Of a stretch of 64,000 nucleotides of DNA, positions 22,583 to 35,193 are shown piece by piece. The translations under genes and the position numbers were made by a program. The stretch is from Panicum virgatum. Taxonomy: Eukaryota > Streptophyta > Magnoliopsida > Poales > Poaceae. The number at the start of each line of letters is the position of its first letter. Position 1 is the stretch's first letter. Location of the stretch: assembly GCF_016808335.1 (NCBI RefSeq), contig NC_053139.1, positions 39,986,464 through 40,050,463 of the forward strand, written 5' to 3'. The notes under the pieces were generated by a model that did not search any database, was not told the DNA's origin, and worked only from the letters and a program-made list of their open reading frames with translations.

Positions 22583-25500
22583 TCAGAAGAGCTGCTCGTA
22601 GCACAGGTCCAGCGTCTTCTTGGCGAAGAACTGGTTCACCTTCTCGGTGGGGTGGAACGAGTCCCAGAAGAAGTACTTGCCGGCGTCCTCGCACGTCAGC
22701 GGGCTCTTGTCGTTGCACAGGTAGGACATCTCCACCTTCCCCGTCGCGCAGCACCCCTCCTCCACGTTCTCCAGCCCTGCCGCCGGCCATCAGAAATCCC
22801 AAAACCTCCATGAGCTAGAATTAGAATTCCCTCTGGAGCTCGCTAGTAGCTGCCGTGAGTTGAGATGGCAAAGGCTCACCCAGCGTGGCAGGGTTGGTGA
22901 TGAGGTCGAGCATGTTCTGGTACACGTTGATGTAGGCGACCTTGAGCGCCGGGCGCGACGCGGCGAGGCGGCGGAGCATGGCGAGCAGCTTGGCGTTGTA
23001 GTCCCGGGCCACCTGGTTGTACTCCTCGACGCAGCCGCCGCCGCGGAGCGCGTTGAGGGTGCGCTCCAGGGGCAGGCACCCCATGGGGCTCAGCCCGGTG
23101 AAGGTGACCCGCCGCGCGCCCAGCCGGTGGATCTCGGCCAGGAACAGCTCCGCCTCCGCCACCAGGAAGTCGGCGAACTCCGCCGCCGTGAACTCCGCGA
23201 ACCGCCCGGTCACCAGCAGGAAGTAGTTCTCCAGGAAGTCGTTGGTGCCGATGCTGACGACGTAGAGCGCGTCGGAGACGATGCGCCGCGCCCACGCGCG
23301 CCCGGCGTGGCGGCGCAGCCGCCGCTGGTACTCCTTGAAGTATCCCACCTCCTTCCACAGCGGGATCACCGACTTCACGCCACCGGGGAGGATCGTGCGT
23401 TGCGTTGCGTTTCATTCTCAGGTCAGATTTGAAGAAGAATCGAGGGGGATAATAATCAAATCGAATGACGAGCATGAACAGAGTCTGGGATCGTGATCTG
23501 CGCGCGCGCGCACACACGGTGCATGCCACAGTGTGGCGATCGTCCTGCGTCTCGGCAGATGGCTAGATTCAGATTCAGGGTTTGATTTGAATGCCCCCCC
23601 GCCCCCCCACGACGCTCGCTCAGGATTCAGGAAACAGGGCACGTACGCTCACCCATTCAATGCAATTCGCGCGTTAGTTCTTTGTGGGCTTTGTGGCGGC
23701 CAAGGAGGGATTTTTGTCCCGAAATGGTTGGGGGGAGCAAGCAATCAACGAGATAGTACAGGGTTTTAAGCTGCTAGCTGTAGCAGATTAATAGAGCACG
23801 TGATTATATGTCAGTCCAAGTTAATAAAAAGGACCAAGATTCATTTTTTTCGGAGAAATAAGAAATTTTGCAAGGGCAATCTTGTCTGTATATGTTTAAG
23901 CCAAGGCAACCATATTCATGTTTAAACCAAGGCACGTGTCTTATCAGGTTTGCTATCTATTTATGCTTATTTCTAAAACACGTAAAGTTTCCACTTAAAT
24001 TTTTAGATTTTGTCTGTCTTATATTAGTGACGGGTTGAGACTTAGTCTAGTTTGTATGCGAGTTAGACCAGCCCTCCATCCATGACTCGATCACGTAGAT
24101 TTCTACAAATTAACACACAGAGACAACTATATGTATTCGATATTTATACCAACTTTGTCTGTAACAATATACGGGTATACGTGTCTAGTTTTTTATAAAG
24201 TCAAGTGTTCTAAGGGCCGGTTTAGCCAGGCTTGAGGAGCTCCGGCTCTTCCCTCTGACGTAGCAGAGTAGCGCACGGTGGTGTGAGAGGAGCCAGAGCT
24301 CCGGCTCCTCTGACGCAGCAGAGTAGCGCACGGTGGTGTGAGAGGAGCCGAAGCGCTGGCTCCTCCGGGTGTGCTGGTTTCTAGTACCAATTTTTTTTTC
24401 ATGTATGGAGTACTAAATGAAATTTATTTGTAAAAAAATTTCAGAGATGGATGTAACTTTTTGTAACGAATCTAATGACGGTAATTAAACGATGATTGGC
24501 TATAGTGATGCTACAGTAACCATCCTCAAATCATACGGTCAAATGTCTCATTAGATTCTTTAGAGTTCATAGCACAGAGATTTTGGAGTTAGTTTTGTAA
24601 ACTGTTATTATTTAGTACCTTTAATTATTGATCAAAGTTGCTACAGTTCCTAGCCTACCCCAAACCAAACAGGACTCGGAAGAGAAAACGGGATCCCATG
24701 AACAGCAGTACCATGCCAGGTGGGTGTCAGTGAGACCCGGAGCTGCTAGTTGTGTTTAGTTCACGAATATGTTTAGGTTTTAATACTATAGCATATTTTA
24801 TTGTTATTTGATAATTAATATTTAATGATTGATTAATTAGACTTAAAATATTCATGTGGTATGAATCAATTAGAGTGTGTAATAGTTATTTTTTCAATTA
24901 TATTTAATGAGCCGCACCACACACACTCTAAACTAGGATGATCACATATGCTTTGTGTTTTTTTCTCTTTCCTCCCTATAACTATTTCTTTCCCACCGCT
25001 AAACCTAGATCACCGCTAAGCCTGGGGATTGGAGGATGCCTACAGTACTTAGCATGTGGGAGAAATCCTGTTTCCAAAGAAGTTTTCCAAATGCAGAATT
25101 CAGATGTGACCGAGAACAGTGGCACGATCAAAACACAGTAGCCACCGTAGCCCTTTGCTGGCCGCCACGGGTTGGCTGCTGACCTGACCAACCTTTCTGC
25201 TGGATCTTAAACACATTGGTCATGTTTGATTGTCTGTCCCTGAAACTTTGACCGCTAATTATGATGTTAAATAAAATCAGTTTATAAAACCAACTTCAGA
25301 ACCCTGCATTAGAAACCCTAAAGAATTTAATGAGATCTTTGACCGCATGGTTAGATGACGATTACTGTAACATCGCTGTAGCTAATAATCGATTAATTAT
25401 CCTCATTAGATTCGTCGCGAAAAGTTATATCTATCCTTAAAAAAGTTTTGCAAATATACTTCATTTAACATTTCATGCATACGAGATTTCTTTCTCGACT

Positions 25501-26674
25501 TGTGCAAATATACTTCATTTAATATTTCATGCATACGAGATTTTTTTCTCGACTTATGTACCCTAGGAGAACAGAACCAATGGAGTTGGAGCTCAGTGAC
25601 GGATCGCAGCTTGAAAGCGCTGTCCGCAACCATTCCACGCACTAAATGCGGGAGGTTTTAATGCCCCTGAAGTTGGTTGCCGAAGAGGAACGAAGGAACC
25701 AAGAAACAAAACCAGCTGACGATGCTTCACGTCTTAGCAAACCCCGTAGCGCTAAACCCGTACTGACAGGGACCATCAGCTACTGCCTACTGATCGGGTA
25801 ACTACTCACTAACTCTCCGAACCCTAATCTACTAACCCGTACCCGTCTAATCCCGGATATATTTGAATAATGCTCCGTGTCTCTCGAGAGGAAAAGCTCG
25901 AGGCTGATGAAAAAATTGCAGTGCGTGAGTGTGGCCCAGTGCCTTCAATTCCTGGAGCTGCGAGCGAAACCACTGCAGATCGACCTCCCCGCTGCCTCCA
26001 CCTCCCCCTCCTCGTCCCCTACCCGACCAAAGATGGCGAAAAGGAGATCTAACCGCTCGGCTGCCGTTTGGAGCCCTGCATGGCGCATGGAATCTTCTCC
26101 CCGGCAGCCTTTTCCTGCCGCCCAGGCCGTGCCCCAAAAGAATTTGCCATGTTCAGTCAGTCAGGTGTGCAGAGAGCAGATCGAGCGCGAGGATCATGGA
26201 GGAGCTCGCATTGCGTGGGATCTCTGGGTGTGGCTGGTTGATGGAGATTAGGCGGCGTACCAGGACGCCGGCGGTCTTGTTGTCGAGGCCGGTGCCGGCG
26301 GAGGCGAAGCAGACGCCGGTGGCGAAGTCCTGGATGCCGTAGGCGGGGTCGAGGTAGGCCGGGACCAGCGGCGGCAGGCCGAGCGCCTCGGAGATGAAGT
26401 CCGTCGGCAGGCGGCCGTTGCAGAAGCGCCCCGTGGGCCGGGGCCCGCCGGCCATGTCGCGCCCGTACGGCGCGAAGTTGCTCTTGAGCACCGTGCCGAT
26501 CGCGTTGTTGTTGCCCGTGTCCACCGTCGAGTCCCCGAACACGATCACCGCCGGCACGTCCGGCGGCGGCGCCGCCCTGGCGCCGCGGAAGCAGCTGCAG
26601 GACAGGGCGAGCAGGAGCGCCGCCGCCTGCCGCGGCGCGCAGGCCCGGCGGTGGCCGGGCGGCGGCGACGCCAT
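22583..26674 (-). CDS. GDSL esterase/lipase, three exons with a 2.9-kb first intron
   Basis: Exons are 26674-26261, 23372-22880 and 22776-22583 with GT-AG introns and matching phases, giving 366 aa, the usual family length. Residues 1-35 form a signal peptide (AALLLALSCSC core), so secretion to the apoplast is expected. Block I is VFGDSTVDTGNNN with nucleophile Ser49. NGRLPTDFISE follows at 86-96, block II/III GIQDFATGVCFASAGTG at 113-129, block IV IGTNDF at 179-184, and block V WDSFHP with Asp341 and His344. All catalytic residues are present. Relatives are plant acyl hydrolases acting on lipids, cutin or acetylated cell-wall polymers; the substrate cannot be told from sequence. The first intron carries MITEs and tandem repeats. 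There is no close neighbour gene. Confidence 0.9.
24200..24665. mobile_element. MITE-like element in intron 1 of the GDSL gene
   Basis: It starts near AAGGGCCGGTTTAGCC and ends near CCCCAAACCAAACAGGACT, matching the GGGCC...GGTTT/AAACC...GGCCC style of a common grass MITE. Its right part (24390-24660) has the CTACAGTAACCATC and CTCATTAGATTC phrases also found at 11461-11725 and 25225-25440. Exact ends are not fixed. Confidence 0.45.
24250..24365. repeat. Tandem duplication of about 60 bp
   Basis: The phrase CAGAGTAGCGCACGGTGGTG at about 24263 recurs at about 24318, flanked both times by GTGAGAGGAGCC. Confidence 0.75.
25225..25440. mobile_element. Relative of the 11461-11725 MITE
   Basis: It shares ATAAAACCAACTTCAGAACC-like, GATGACGATTACTGTAACAT and CCTCATTAGATTCGTC phrases with the other copies in the window. 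Located within intron 1 of the GDSL gene; boundaries approximate. Confidence 0.45.
25446..25557. repeat. Tandem duplication of about 55 bp
   Basis: The unit with GCAAATATACTTCATTTAA and CATGCATACGAGATTT occurs twice in a row with two or three substitutions. Confidence 0.8.
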
Positions 26675-26775
26675 TCTGGGTGGTGGAGGTGTGAGAGGCG
26701 GCCTTCCGGCACGGGGAGCGCGTACGGCTGGGCTCTGCGGCTGCGGCCTGCGGGCGCTGTCCGGTGGTGGTGGTG

Positions 26776-26783
26776 GCCATTAA
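26776..26783 (-). promoter_or_regulatory. Possible TATA box of the GDSL gene
   Basis: Minus-strand TATTTAAT lies about 102 nt upstream of the GDSL start codon, the usual spacing for a short leader in grass genes. Inferred from position only. Confidence 0.45.
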
Positions 26784-27116
26784 ATAGAGGCTGGCCGCGA
26801 GGCGGCGGTGGGGTCCCCGTCCGGCCGGCGGCAGACGAGCGCGTACTACGCAGCACAGCGTGTGCCGCGTTAACTGACGGAGGGGGCTTTCAAAGTTGCG
26901 TCAGGCGACGCATGATCTCACACTTTTGTTGGATGGCGAAACCATCGTTCATGGGTCAACCTGCTAATGGTTCGATGGCAAACTAGTTTTTTCGGTTTGG
27001 GTTTCAGCTGGTTCAGCATTGGTTTGGTGTAAATAGGTTGGCTCTAGAAAATGGTTTGGTTCAGTTTGGTTTTCCCGTGAGAATAGTTTAATCAGGTTTG
27101 GATTGGACTGAAATAT
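26784..27116. other. 5' flank of the GDSL gene
   Basis: GC-rich near the gene, then GGTTTGG/GGTTCAG-type repetitive sequence from about 26980, which resumes at about 27610-27750 on the other side of the Tourist element. That element therefore inserted into this low-complexity tract. Confidence 0.4.
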
Positions 27117-27119
27117 TTA

Positions 27120-27484
27120 GGGCAGCTCCAGTGTATATTTTTTAGCAAGGTTGAAGCGTGGACACGTATAAAAATGTCAGGTTAGATAAATAAGCTCCAA
27201 CGTGTAGTCTTGTTTAGGCTCAAACTAAGGTGGGACCCACCAAGGTAGAAAAATATCTCTACTCCTGACTTTCCCCAACTTTGCTACTGTCGGCTCCACC
27301 TGCCCCAACTGTTGTATTAAATATTCTATCTGACACGAATTCTTTACTCGTTGCACCGGGAGCTCAAAGAAGCCTCGGGTGCCTAAAATTGCTAGCCTAG
27401 CACCCATGCTCCAGCGTATTGCACCTCCTCCACTAATTTCTCTCTCCTCCATGCACCTCCTTAGCAAGTACGCTGGAGCTGCCC
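27120..27484. mobile_element. Tourist-type (PIF/Harbinger) MITE
   Basis: 365 bp bounded by GGGCAGCTCCAGTGTA and TACGCTGGAGCTGCCC (inverted, one mismatch), flanked by TTA at 27117-27119 and 27485-27487. The ends and 3-bp TTA duplication define the class. It encodes no protein. Confidence 0.8.
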
Positions 27485-27487
27485 TTA

Positions 27488-29196
27488 TGATCGAACCAAG
27501 ACACTACAATTGTCATTACCAGGAAAATCTCTATCTGTTCAGCTCTCACTGCTGCCCTGACTGGCCGGTTGGCAGCCATATCCACCAAGCATGCAGTTTT
27601 CATTAGGAATCGTTTGAGGATATGGGGTTAATAGACATGTGGTTTGGTTTGGTTTGGTTCTTGTAGATGGCAAACTGGTTTGGGGTGGACTAGCAGGATA
27701 TGTAATCAATGTTATGGGGTGGGGTGGTTTTGGTTCAGGTTCTAAACCACTAGCAGCTTGATCATGGGAGACATCGAAAAAGTGGGAAATGTGTTTTTTC
27801 CTGTTTAGCCATTTTATGCTCAGATGTTATGGATGAAATGTTATACTGTGTATAGCATTCTCATACGCAAGGAAGATACTAGCTCACCTCGTCCACCATG
27901 CCAAAATAATATTTAGGGCAGATTACTCATCTCTCTCCAATACAAAAAAATATCTTTTTGGTAATGGAAAGTGCTCTCGCAGATCACCAATTTCATCCTC
28001 ATTACTAAAACATTTTTTTTATGATTACCAAAACATACCTCCCTCTTGCATTCTCTACTCTACTAATCTGCTACAGCACTAGCATCAAAAGCGCAAAAAA
28101 ATATTATTGCCGATGTAGAGAGAAAATATATATAGAATATGAGAAATGCTGCTGGAAACACTACAAGAAAACCCATCGAAAAACTGAGACCTTCCATTAG
28201 CCCAGCCCGTGCTCAGGCTCGTTAATAACTCCATCAAGATCTAATGAAAAAAACTCCATCAAGATCTACACACTTGCACAGTGTATTAATAAGCAATTGA
28301 TTGCAATGTCTCGCGAGGATCCTCTTCTTGATTTGGTATAAGTACCCCCGTAAGAAAACCCTTGTGCGTGGCACATTTGAGGCACATGCTGACGTTCAGG
28401 AACCCTACCACTAACTGTATCCAGCTGCCCCCACAGCGTCACCGACTGTACATAGCAAACCAAACAATTCAGAAATCGGAACTACTGTAATTGAAGTTAC
28501 CAACCAGACATGCATTCGACGGCCGTCGCCTTCCCTGCACCTCCCCTGCCTTGATTGCTTGCGGACTTGCCCGATCCATCCATCATATCCACGCCGCCTG
28601 CGCGTGTGCGTGCCCACCCCCCAAGTCTGCTATGCATGGATCGCGACCGGATCATCAGATCATCGGAGCCGGCCGGCGACAACATCTACCGGTCCGAGAG
28701 CCCCACCACCAGCTAGCAAATAAAGGGGCATGATCGAGCAGCGACACTCTAGCTAGCAGCTTGGCTTCCAGTGGAACACGACGACGACGTGCGCCGTCTG
28801 CGTGTGCGAGCTAGCGTGCTGGGGAAGAGATAGAGCGCCGGGCGGCGGAGACACGGCGGTTGGTGGTGCCGGTTCCGCGTCGCCGTCGCGGCGGCCTTGA
28901 TTGCGCCGCGCGCGATGCGTGCACCGGACGGATCGATCGGATGCGCGCGGCGCGGATCAAAGCTGGGTGAGGCGGCCGGCGCCGGGATCGTGCTTGCAGT
29001 TCCGACGACCCATCTCTTCTGATTTGATCGCGGCGAGCAACGAAGCTGCAGTCGCCGGGCCGGCGGCCGTGCCGGGTGGACAGGCCCGTGATGACTGGCC
29101 GCGCCGTTGGTCTGCAGCTGCAGGGGACGGCGAACGTGGCCGCCGCCGTGCGCCCATACGGTTACTCCTTTTTGGCCGGCCTTCGTGTTCCACGAA
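27488..29196. other. Intergenic, no gene; isolated CACTA-like end
   Basis: AT-rich to about 28500, then of mixed composition. At 28159 CACTACAAGAAAACCC matches the usual start of CACTA transposons, but no opposing TTCTTGTAGTG end is visible, so it is a remnant at best. The GC-rich stretch 28750-29190 has overlapping frames on both strands (one of 179 codons running into the LTR) without domains. Confidence 0.4.
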
Positions 29197-29201
29197 CTCG
29201 C

Positions 29202-30651
29202 TGAGGGACCGAAGCCGGCGACCCGAGACGGTGAATGAGAGCCGATCAAAATTTCTTTCGAAATTCGAATCATTGGCCTATATCTCAAAAATCACCGCAA
29301 ACCTTCACACCTAGGATATGAGAGAATAGTTATGGACTAGCTATCTCTGAACAACAACGCCCTAGGAAACTTCGCTGAAGCAAAATGAGAGAAATCGCAG
29401 AACTGAACTACAGAGACCGGTCAAACCGCTGGAGGGCACCGGTCAGACCGGATGAAGCGACCGGTCAGACCGGTCTCACCCAGAAAAGCCCGTGAACAAA
29501 ACTTCAAATGATGAATCTTGAGCAAACGAAGTCCAAATCCAGCGAAACATGGAGGACACCTCCACAACTATCCTGCGAACATATCCCCAAGAGATCTTTC
29601 CCAAAAGATCAAAGAAACTTGAGAATTCGAGGAAAGATCAAGAAGGATTGGGGTTTTCTCAAAAACTCAAGAACTTCAATTATGAAGAGCTCGCGATTCC
29701 AGAGGGTTTGGCACGAGGCTTCGGGAATCACTACAAGAAGCTCTACGAACCATCGCAATCATGTGCAAAAAAACGAAACGAAAATCCATCACAAAAGAGC
29801 ACAAGAGGTACGGGATTGGATTGATTCAAAAGCCCAGAGGGTACAAGGAGGATAGGGCCCCATTTTCCAATCAAATCCAATACAAAGTCTCAAGAACTCA
29901 TAAGCAAATCCTATTCTAAAGAAAAGAACAGAGAGAGACACAGGGGCGGCGGCCTAGGAGAAACAGAGTTGTCCACGAAATGATTACAAAAGCCGCTGGT
30001 TAACCTAACACAAGTGAAGGGGTATTTATACCCGCGGAGACCGGTCAGACCGGTTGGTCTGCAGCATCCCCATGTACACGATCTCATCTGACGGCTGAGG
30101 TTCTTTCTTCGGAACGAAGTCTTCTCCACGATGCCGCCATCTTGATGAAGATCTGGTCCGCGGTTTTTGAGGGTCCGCGAAACCCGGGTAGATGACCGGT
30201 TTTGAGAAAACCGCCAAAACTTCACGCGCGGGAAGATTCCCGCCTCCACGCCGTGGCCCTAGACGCCGTTCCCGCCTCGGCCTTTTGACGGCCCTAAACG
30301 CCGCCCGAAGACCGTCACCTCCTAGCCCGCAGCGAGGCCCTAAACGCCGTCGACGCTCGTCGCCTCCGTCAATCCCGAGACCGACGCCCGTGCCTCCACG
30401 ACTTGGCGTCTTCGACCGCCGTCTGCCTCCTTGGTTTTGTGGTGCAAACCAAGAAATCCGCCTTCCGTCGCCGCTTGCGCCCTCGATCCAGGAGTGGATG
30501 CCACAGCTACCGCCCGGCCCGAGCTCCTCCACGCCAGCTCACCGTCGACACTCGACGCCCGTGTACCTGCAACCAAAGATCAAGCCACGATCACACCGCA
30601 CGGTTGACAATTCACTCATCACAGGCAGGATAGAGTACTCAACATTCCTCA
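29202..30651 (-). repeat. 3' LTR of the Sirevirus-like element
   Basis: 1450 bp, minus-strand sense TGAGGAATGTTG to ...CGGTCCCTCA. It aligns along its whole length with 37977-39947 apart from the latter's insertion. It contains several GACCGGTCAGACCGG palindromes at about 29419-29480 and 30040. Confidence 0.9.
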
Positions 30652-31140
30652 ATCTCCCCCTTGATGAGTGCATTATCAACACACCACCTGTAATCAGAGA
30701 AGTGATAAAATAGAAGCAAGAAAGTGAAAAACTCAAGCAAGTGACAAAAAGCTCAGAAAGTCAAGAATAGTCACTTACTCAAGCACAGATCGATTCCCTA
30801 AGACAAGGGCAACGGCTCGACACAATTGATCAAAAGCCAAAACTTGACTCCTCAAAGATAGAGGTAACGCTCGACGCAGTCATGCTGGAAGCGGAGGGAA
30901 ACCAGGAGCCAAACAAAGCAGAAACTCCCAAAACAAAGTTTTTCCCTCTCACAAGTGCAACTCTCTCGAAATGATGCACTCTCAAATCCCTGTGCGCAAC
31001 AAGTTTTTCAAAAATCAAATAAGTCTCCCCCTTGTTCGATCACTTCTCCTAAAATTCTCCCCTTTGTTGGCACATGCACATATCAAATCTAAAAAGACCT
31101 AAAGCTCCCCCTGAAGCTGAGACTCCCCCTGAACAGATGC
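30652..31140 (-). other. Multiple polypurine tracts upstream of the 3' LTR
   Basis: On the minus strand GGGGGAGAT abuts the LTR. Further AAGGGGGAGAC, AGGGGAGA and AGGGGGAG tracts occur at about 31023, 31057, 31106 and 31126. Repeated tracts of this kind are a known Sirevirus trait; the one abutting the LTR would prime plus-strand synthesis. Confidence 0.7.
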
Positions 31141-32038
31141 TATGCAATGAATGCAATGCAGGAGGTGTAAGTGAAATCATTCAGGGATACAATGATCTGA
31201 GCAATATCTAGTCATAAGCGCATGTGCATCCATAAACAAGACCTGCATCTAACTCAACAGGGTATATCAAATCAGTCTAGAGCTAGGCAAGTTCAGTTTT
31301 AGAAGAAATAAAAGCATCACCCATGATCTAGCACTAACAAGTAGGGAATGAAAAGTAGTGCTAATCATACTCATACAGGTGAGCCAAACCAGCCAAAGCA
31401 TGTTGCAACCATTCATTTTTCAATCAAATTATATCAAGCAATTCTTAATATCAGGGGTTGAAAGCTTGTCATGTGTTACTTAGCAACGAGACCAAGCCTA
31501 TGCCAAAGACAATCAGAAGTTTAAGACACTCGTTTCAGTCGTGCACAGCCTTGCCCGGGTTCTCACAAGTGCAGAGTGAGCCGTTCCGAAAGCTCGATCA
31601 GTGCGATAAGCAATCTCACCTGGATCTTTTCAATCCATTTCAAGAACAGTTTAAGCAATTTTATCAAATTTAGATCATTTCAAGTATGAATTGCTGAACG
31701 AAAGACTACACTAACATGAATGAGATAGCAAATCATATCAACACGCCCTAACATGCTAGTAGCCAAGACAGAGTGATCATGCTTTCAGATTTTCAAATCA
31801 AAATAGCTTAACTCAGATGATGTCATATACACAGTGGAGCAAGCTATACATGATCAAATTTATCAACTCACAATAGTAAGCACTAAAAGGTCATAGCAAT
31901 GTATACAGGAATGCTAGTGCAAGTGATACAATGTAAAATACAAATATGTACAATGCATATGCACAATGCAACTACCAAACCTAAAAAACGAAGAGAAGCA
32001 AATAAAAACTACAAAACTAACCAAAGAAAAGTCAACGA

Positions 32039-33604
32039 TCAAAAGGGATAACAAACCCCAAACTCCTCTCGTAAGCGAGAAAAGGTGTCCTGCTCAAGCG
32101 GTTTGGTGAGGATATCAGTGGTTTGCCTTTCTGAAGGGACATGGATCAAGTCTATGTGTCCTCTCTCATGGTTATCTCGCAGGAAATGGAATCTGATATC
32201 TATGTGTTTGGTTCTGGAGTGTAGGACAGGGTTCTTTGCAATACTAGTGGCTGACATGTTGTCTACAAAGATGAGAACTCTACCGAAACTCAAACCATAA
32301 TCCTGCAAGGTTTGTTTCATCCAAATGATCTGGGAGCAGCAGCTAGCAGCGGCAACATACTCAGCTTCTGTGGAAGAGCGCTACGCTAGCCTGCTTGTGA
32401 GAAGACCAAGACACCAAAGATGTACCGAGAAATTGATAAGTGCCGGATGTCGACTTGCGATCCAACCGACACCCACCGAAATCGGAATCAGAAAAGCCCA
32501 CCAAAACCAGAGAAGAATCCGCAGAGTACCAAAGACGAAATTCAGGGGTGAATTTCAGATACCTGAAGATGCGTTTCACCACCTGCCTGTGGGAAGTGCG
32601 CGGAGAAGCCTGGTAGCGCGCACATAGGTAGACGCCGAACTGAATGTCCAGCCGCGTCGCCGTCAGGTAAAGGAGAGAGCCGATTATGCTCCTGTACTCC
32701 TTCTGGTCCACCGCCTCGCCGTTCAAGTCCTCATCAAGCGCCGTCGATGTGCTGAGCGGAGTCGGCAGAGGAGACGAGTCACTCATGTCGAACTTCCGCA
32801 GCAAGTCTCTGGTGTACTTGGCTTGATGGACGAACGTGCCCTGGGAAGTTTGCTTGATCTGCAGCCCAAGGAAGAACTGCAGCTCACCCATCATGCTCAT
32901 CTCGAACTCCCTAGACATCTACTCAGAAAATTTGGAGACAAGAGTTTGAGAAGAGCCACAAAGATAATATCATCCACGTATATCTGAACTAAAAGAAAAT
33001 CAGTGCCAGACCGCATGAGGAACAAAGTTTTATCCACACATCCCATTTTAAAGCTCTGATCCAGCAAAAAAGTTTACAATCTATCATACCAAACTCTAGG
33101 TGTCTGTTTCAAACCGTAAAAAGCTTTCTGAAGTTTATAAACACGGTTTGGAAACTTAGGATTTTCGAAACCAGGTGGTTGCTTCACATAAACCTCTTCT
33201 TCGATAAAACCATTCAAGAAGGCAGATTTAACGTCCATTTGGAAAACTTTAAAACCCTTGGAAATAACAAATGCAAGAAAGATTCAAATAGCTTCCAAAC
33301 GAGCAACAGATGCAAAAGTCTCCTCAAAATTAATACCCTCCTTTTGGCAAAACCCTTGGGCAACAAGACGAGCCTTGTTCCAAATAACCAACCCATCCTC
33401 ACCTTGCTTGTTTTTGAAAACCCACTTCGTTCCGATGGGATTACAAGCAGGTGGAGGCTCGACTAAAACCCAAACTTGGTTTCTTTTAAAATTTTCAAGT
33501 TCCTCATGCATGGCATTGACCCAATTAGAATCAGAAAGAGCGTGTCCAATATCTTTGGGCTCAAAAGAGGCAAAAAAATGCTGAATGAGCAAAGTCAGCG
33601 ACAC
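32039..33604 (-). pseudogene. Copia reverse transcriptase and RNase H remnant
   Basis: Broken into at least three frames. Segment 33604-33284 carries the RT N-terminus ([30 protein letters not shown]). Around 32970 the catalytic YVDD motif is readable but out of frame with its neighbours. Segment 32918-32361 covers MGELQFFLGLQI to RNase H (LDRKSTSGT). Segment 32320-32039 holds the RNase H end with KHIDIRFHFLRD and TKPL. The intervening frame shifts and the altered start of the last segment show that it is inactive. Confidence 0.9.
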
Positions 33605-33890
33605 TCGTTACCTTGGACCTGGTGACTCGCTCGTTGAGATCACCTAGCATTTGTTGAGGTGGATGGCGACGCTGAATGTGTCGCGATGCTTCCCGTGTCG
33701 AAGTCGCCTCCTCCTCAACCAATCCTGGTGTCTCCTCAGGTGCAGCTGGTGAAGCCTGAGTTACCTCCTCGATCGGCCCCCGGGAAGTAGACATAGTCGG
33801 GTCGGGGCCGTCGTCATCGTCCGAGCTCGTGGTGGAGACGACTGGATCCATAGCACGCGTGGTAGCCTCAGCGTCGCCCTCCGCAGCTTC

Positions 33891-35193
33891 TTACTCCTCA
33901 TCTTCAAAGATGGAGGTGCCGAGCTCATCATCACCTGCAACTTCAAAGATAGAAGAATTGCATGGTGCAGTCTCGTCGAAAGTGACTTCACAAGTCTCTC
34001 TGACGATGTTTGTATCAATAATCAGCACACGGTACGCTCTAGAGTGAGAAGCATAACCGAGAAAAATGCCGTCAGACGAGTGAGACTCAAACTTATCATG
34101 ATTTCCATCTTTCAGCACAAAGCACTGGCAACCGAAAACTCTGAGATGGTCAACACAAGGCTGGCGTCCAAATCGCAACTCATAAGAAGTCCTATGCATG
34201 AAAGCACGCAAGAAAATGCGGTTAGACACATAACAAGCAGTGTTAACCGCCTCAGCCCAGTATTTGCTAGAAGTCCTATGATCATCAAGCATCATCCTCA
34301 CCATCTCAACCAGCGTCCGATTCTTCCGCTCTACAACTCTATTCTGCTGTGGAGTGTAGGGAGAAGAATACTGGTGTTCAAACCCTTGATATATGCAAAA
34401 GGCGTCAAAATGAGCATTTTTGAATTCTGTGCTATTATCACTGCGAATCGCTCGCATGGTCTGGGGTAGCTCGTTTTTCAACTTCAAGATCAAGTCTCGA
34501 ACAAACTCGAAAGGCTCATCCTTGGTTCTCATAAAAAAGACCCAAAAATAGCGAGAAAAGTCGTCCACGATTACAAGAACGTACCACTTACCACCAACAG
34601 ACATCACCATATAAGGACCAACTGTGTCCATGCGTAGCAACTCTCTAGGGTGAGAGGTCATCACCTGATTAACAGGCGGATGTGAAGTAGCAATCATCTT
34701 CCCTTGGCGACACGGATGGCAAACAAGGTCCTTTTCAAACTTCAATTTGGACAATCCTCGGAGTTCCAGAGAAGTCAACCAAGAAAACTCGATCTCGAGG
34801 TGTAATCCGGCAAACCAAATCTCGTCTGGAATCAAGAACACGCGAACAACCCTCCTTAAAGCGAACCTCAAAACCCTCATCAAGAAGTTGCGAAACAGAA
34901 AGCAAATTGAACCCAAGGTTCGAAACCAAAACAACCTCTCTCAGGGTAAAGCGATCTGAAATTCGAACTCTGTCAAGTCCACGTACATTTACTCTTCCAT
35001 TATCCCCGAACACAATGTACTCCTTTAAGCGCATCGGGGTGAGGCTGGAGAACCATTTATCATTCCCGGTCATATGGCGCGAACAACCAGAGTCCATGAT
35101 CCACCTGTTCTCCAAGCCTCCAACCTGCACATCAGTAGTGAGACAAAAGGTGAGCAAATGTCTCAACACTGGGGTTTGCAAAGTGAGAAACAA
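33891..35193 (-). pseudogene. Copia protease and integrase remnant
   Basis: Segment 35193-34735 holds the aspartic protease motif MDSGCSRHMTG. Segment 34934-33891, in another frame, holds the integrase: CHPCRQGK (the zinc-finger end), then the catalytic core with DTVGP, DDFSRYFWVFF, RSDNSTEF and SSPYTPQQNRVVERKNRT. The two frames overlap, so at least one frame shift separates them. A second zinc knuckle (CEFCDREGHLDEFC) lies upstream at about 35590. Confidence 0.9.

Noticed and set aside
22860..23432. 190-codon plus-strand frame
   Set aside because: Antisense shadow of GDSL exon 2.
28159..28174. CACTA transposon
   Set aside because: Only one terminus (CACTACAAGAAAA) is visible. There is no opposing end, no 3-bp duplication and no transposase.
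28749..29288. Minus-strand frame of 179 codons
   Set aside because: It crosses into the retroelement LTR boundary at 29202, so it cannot be one gene. No motif.
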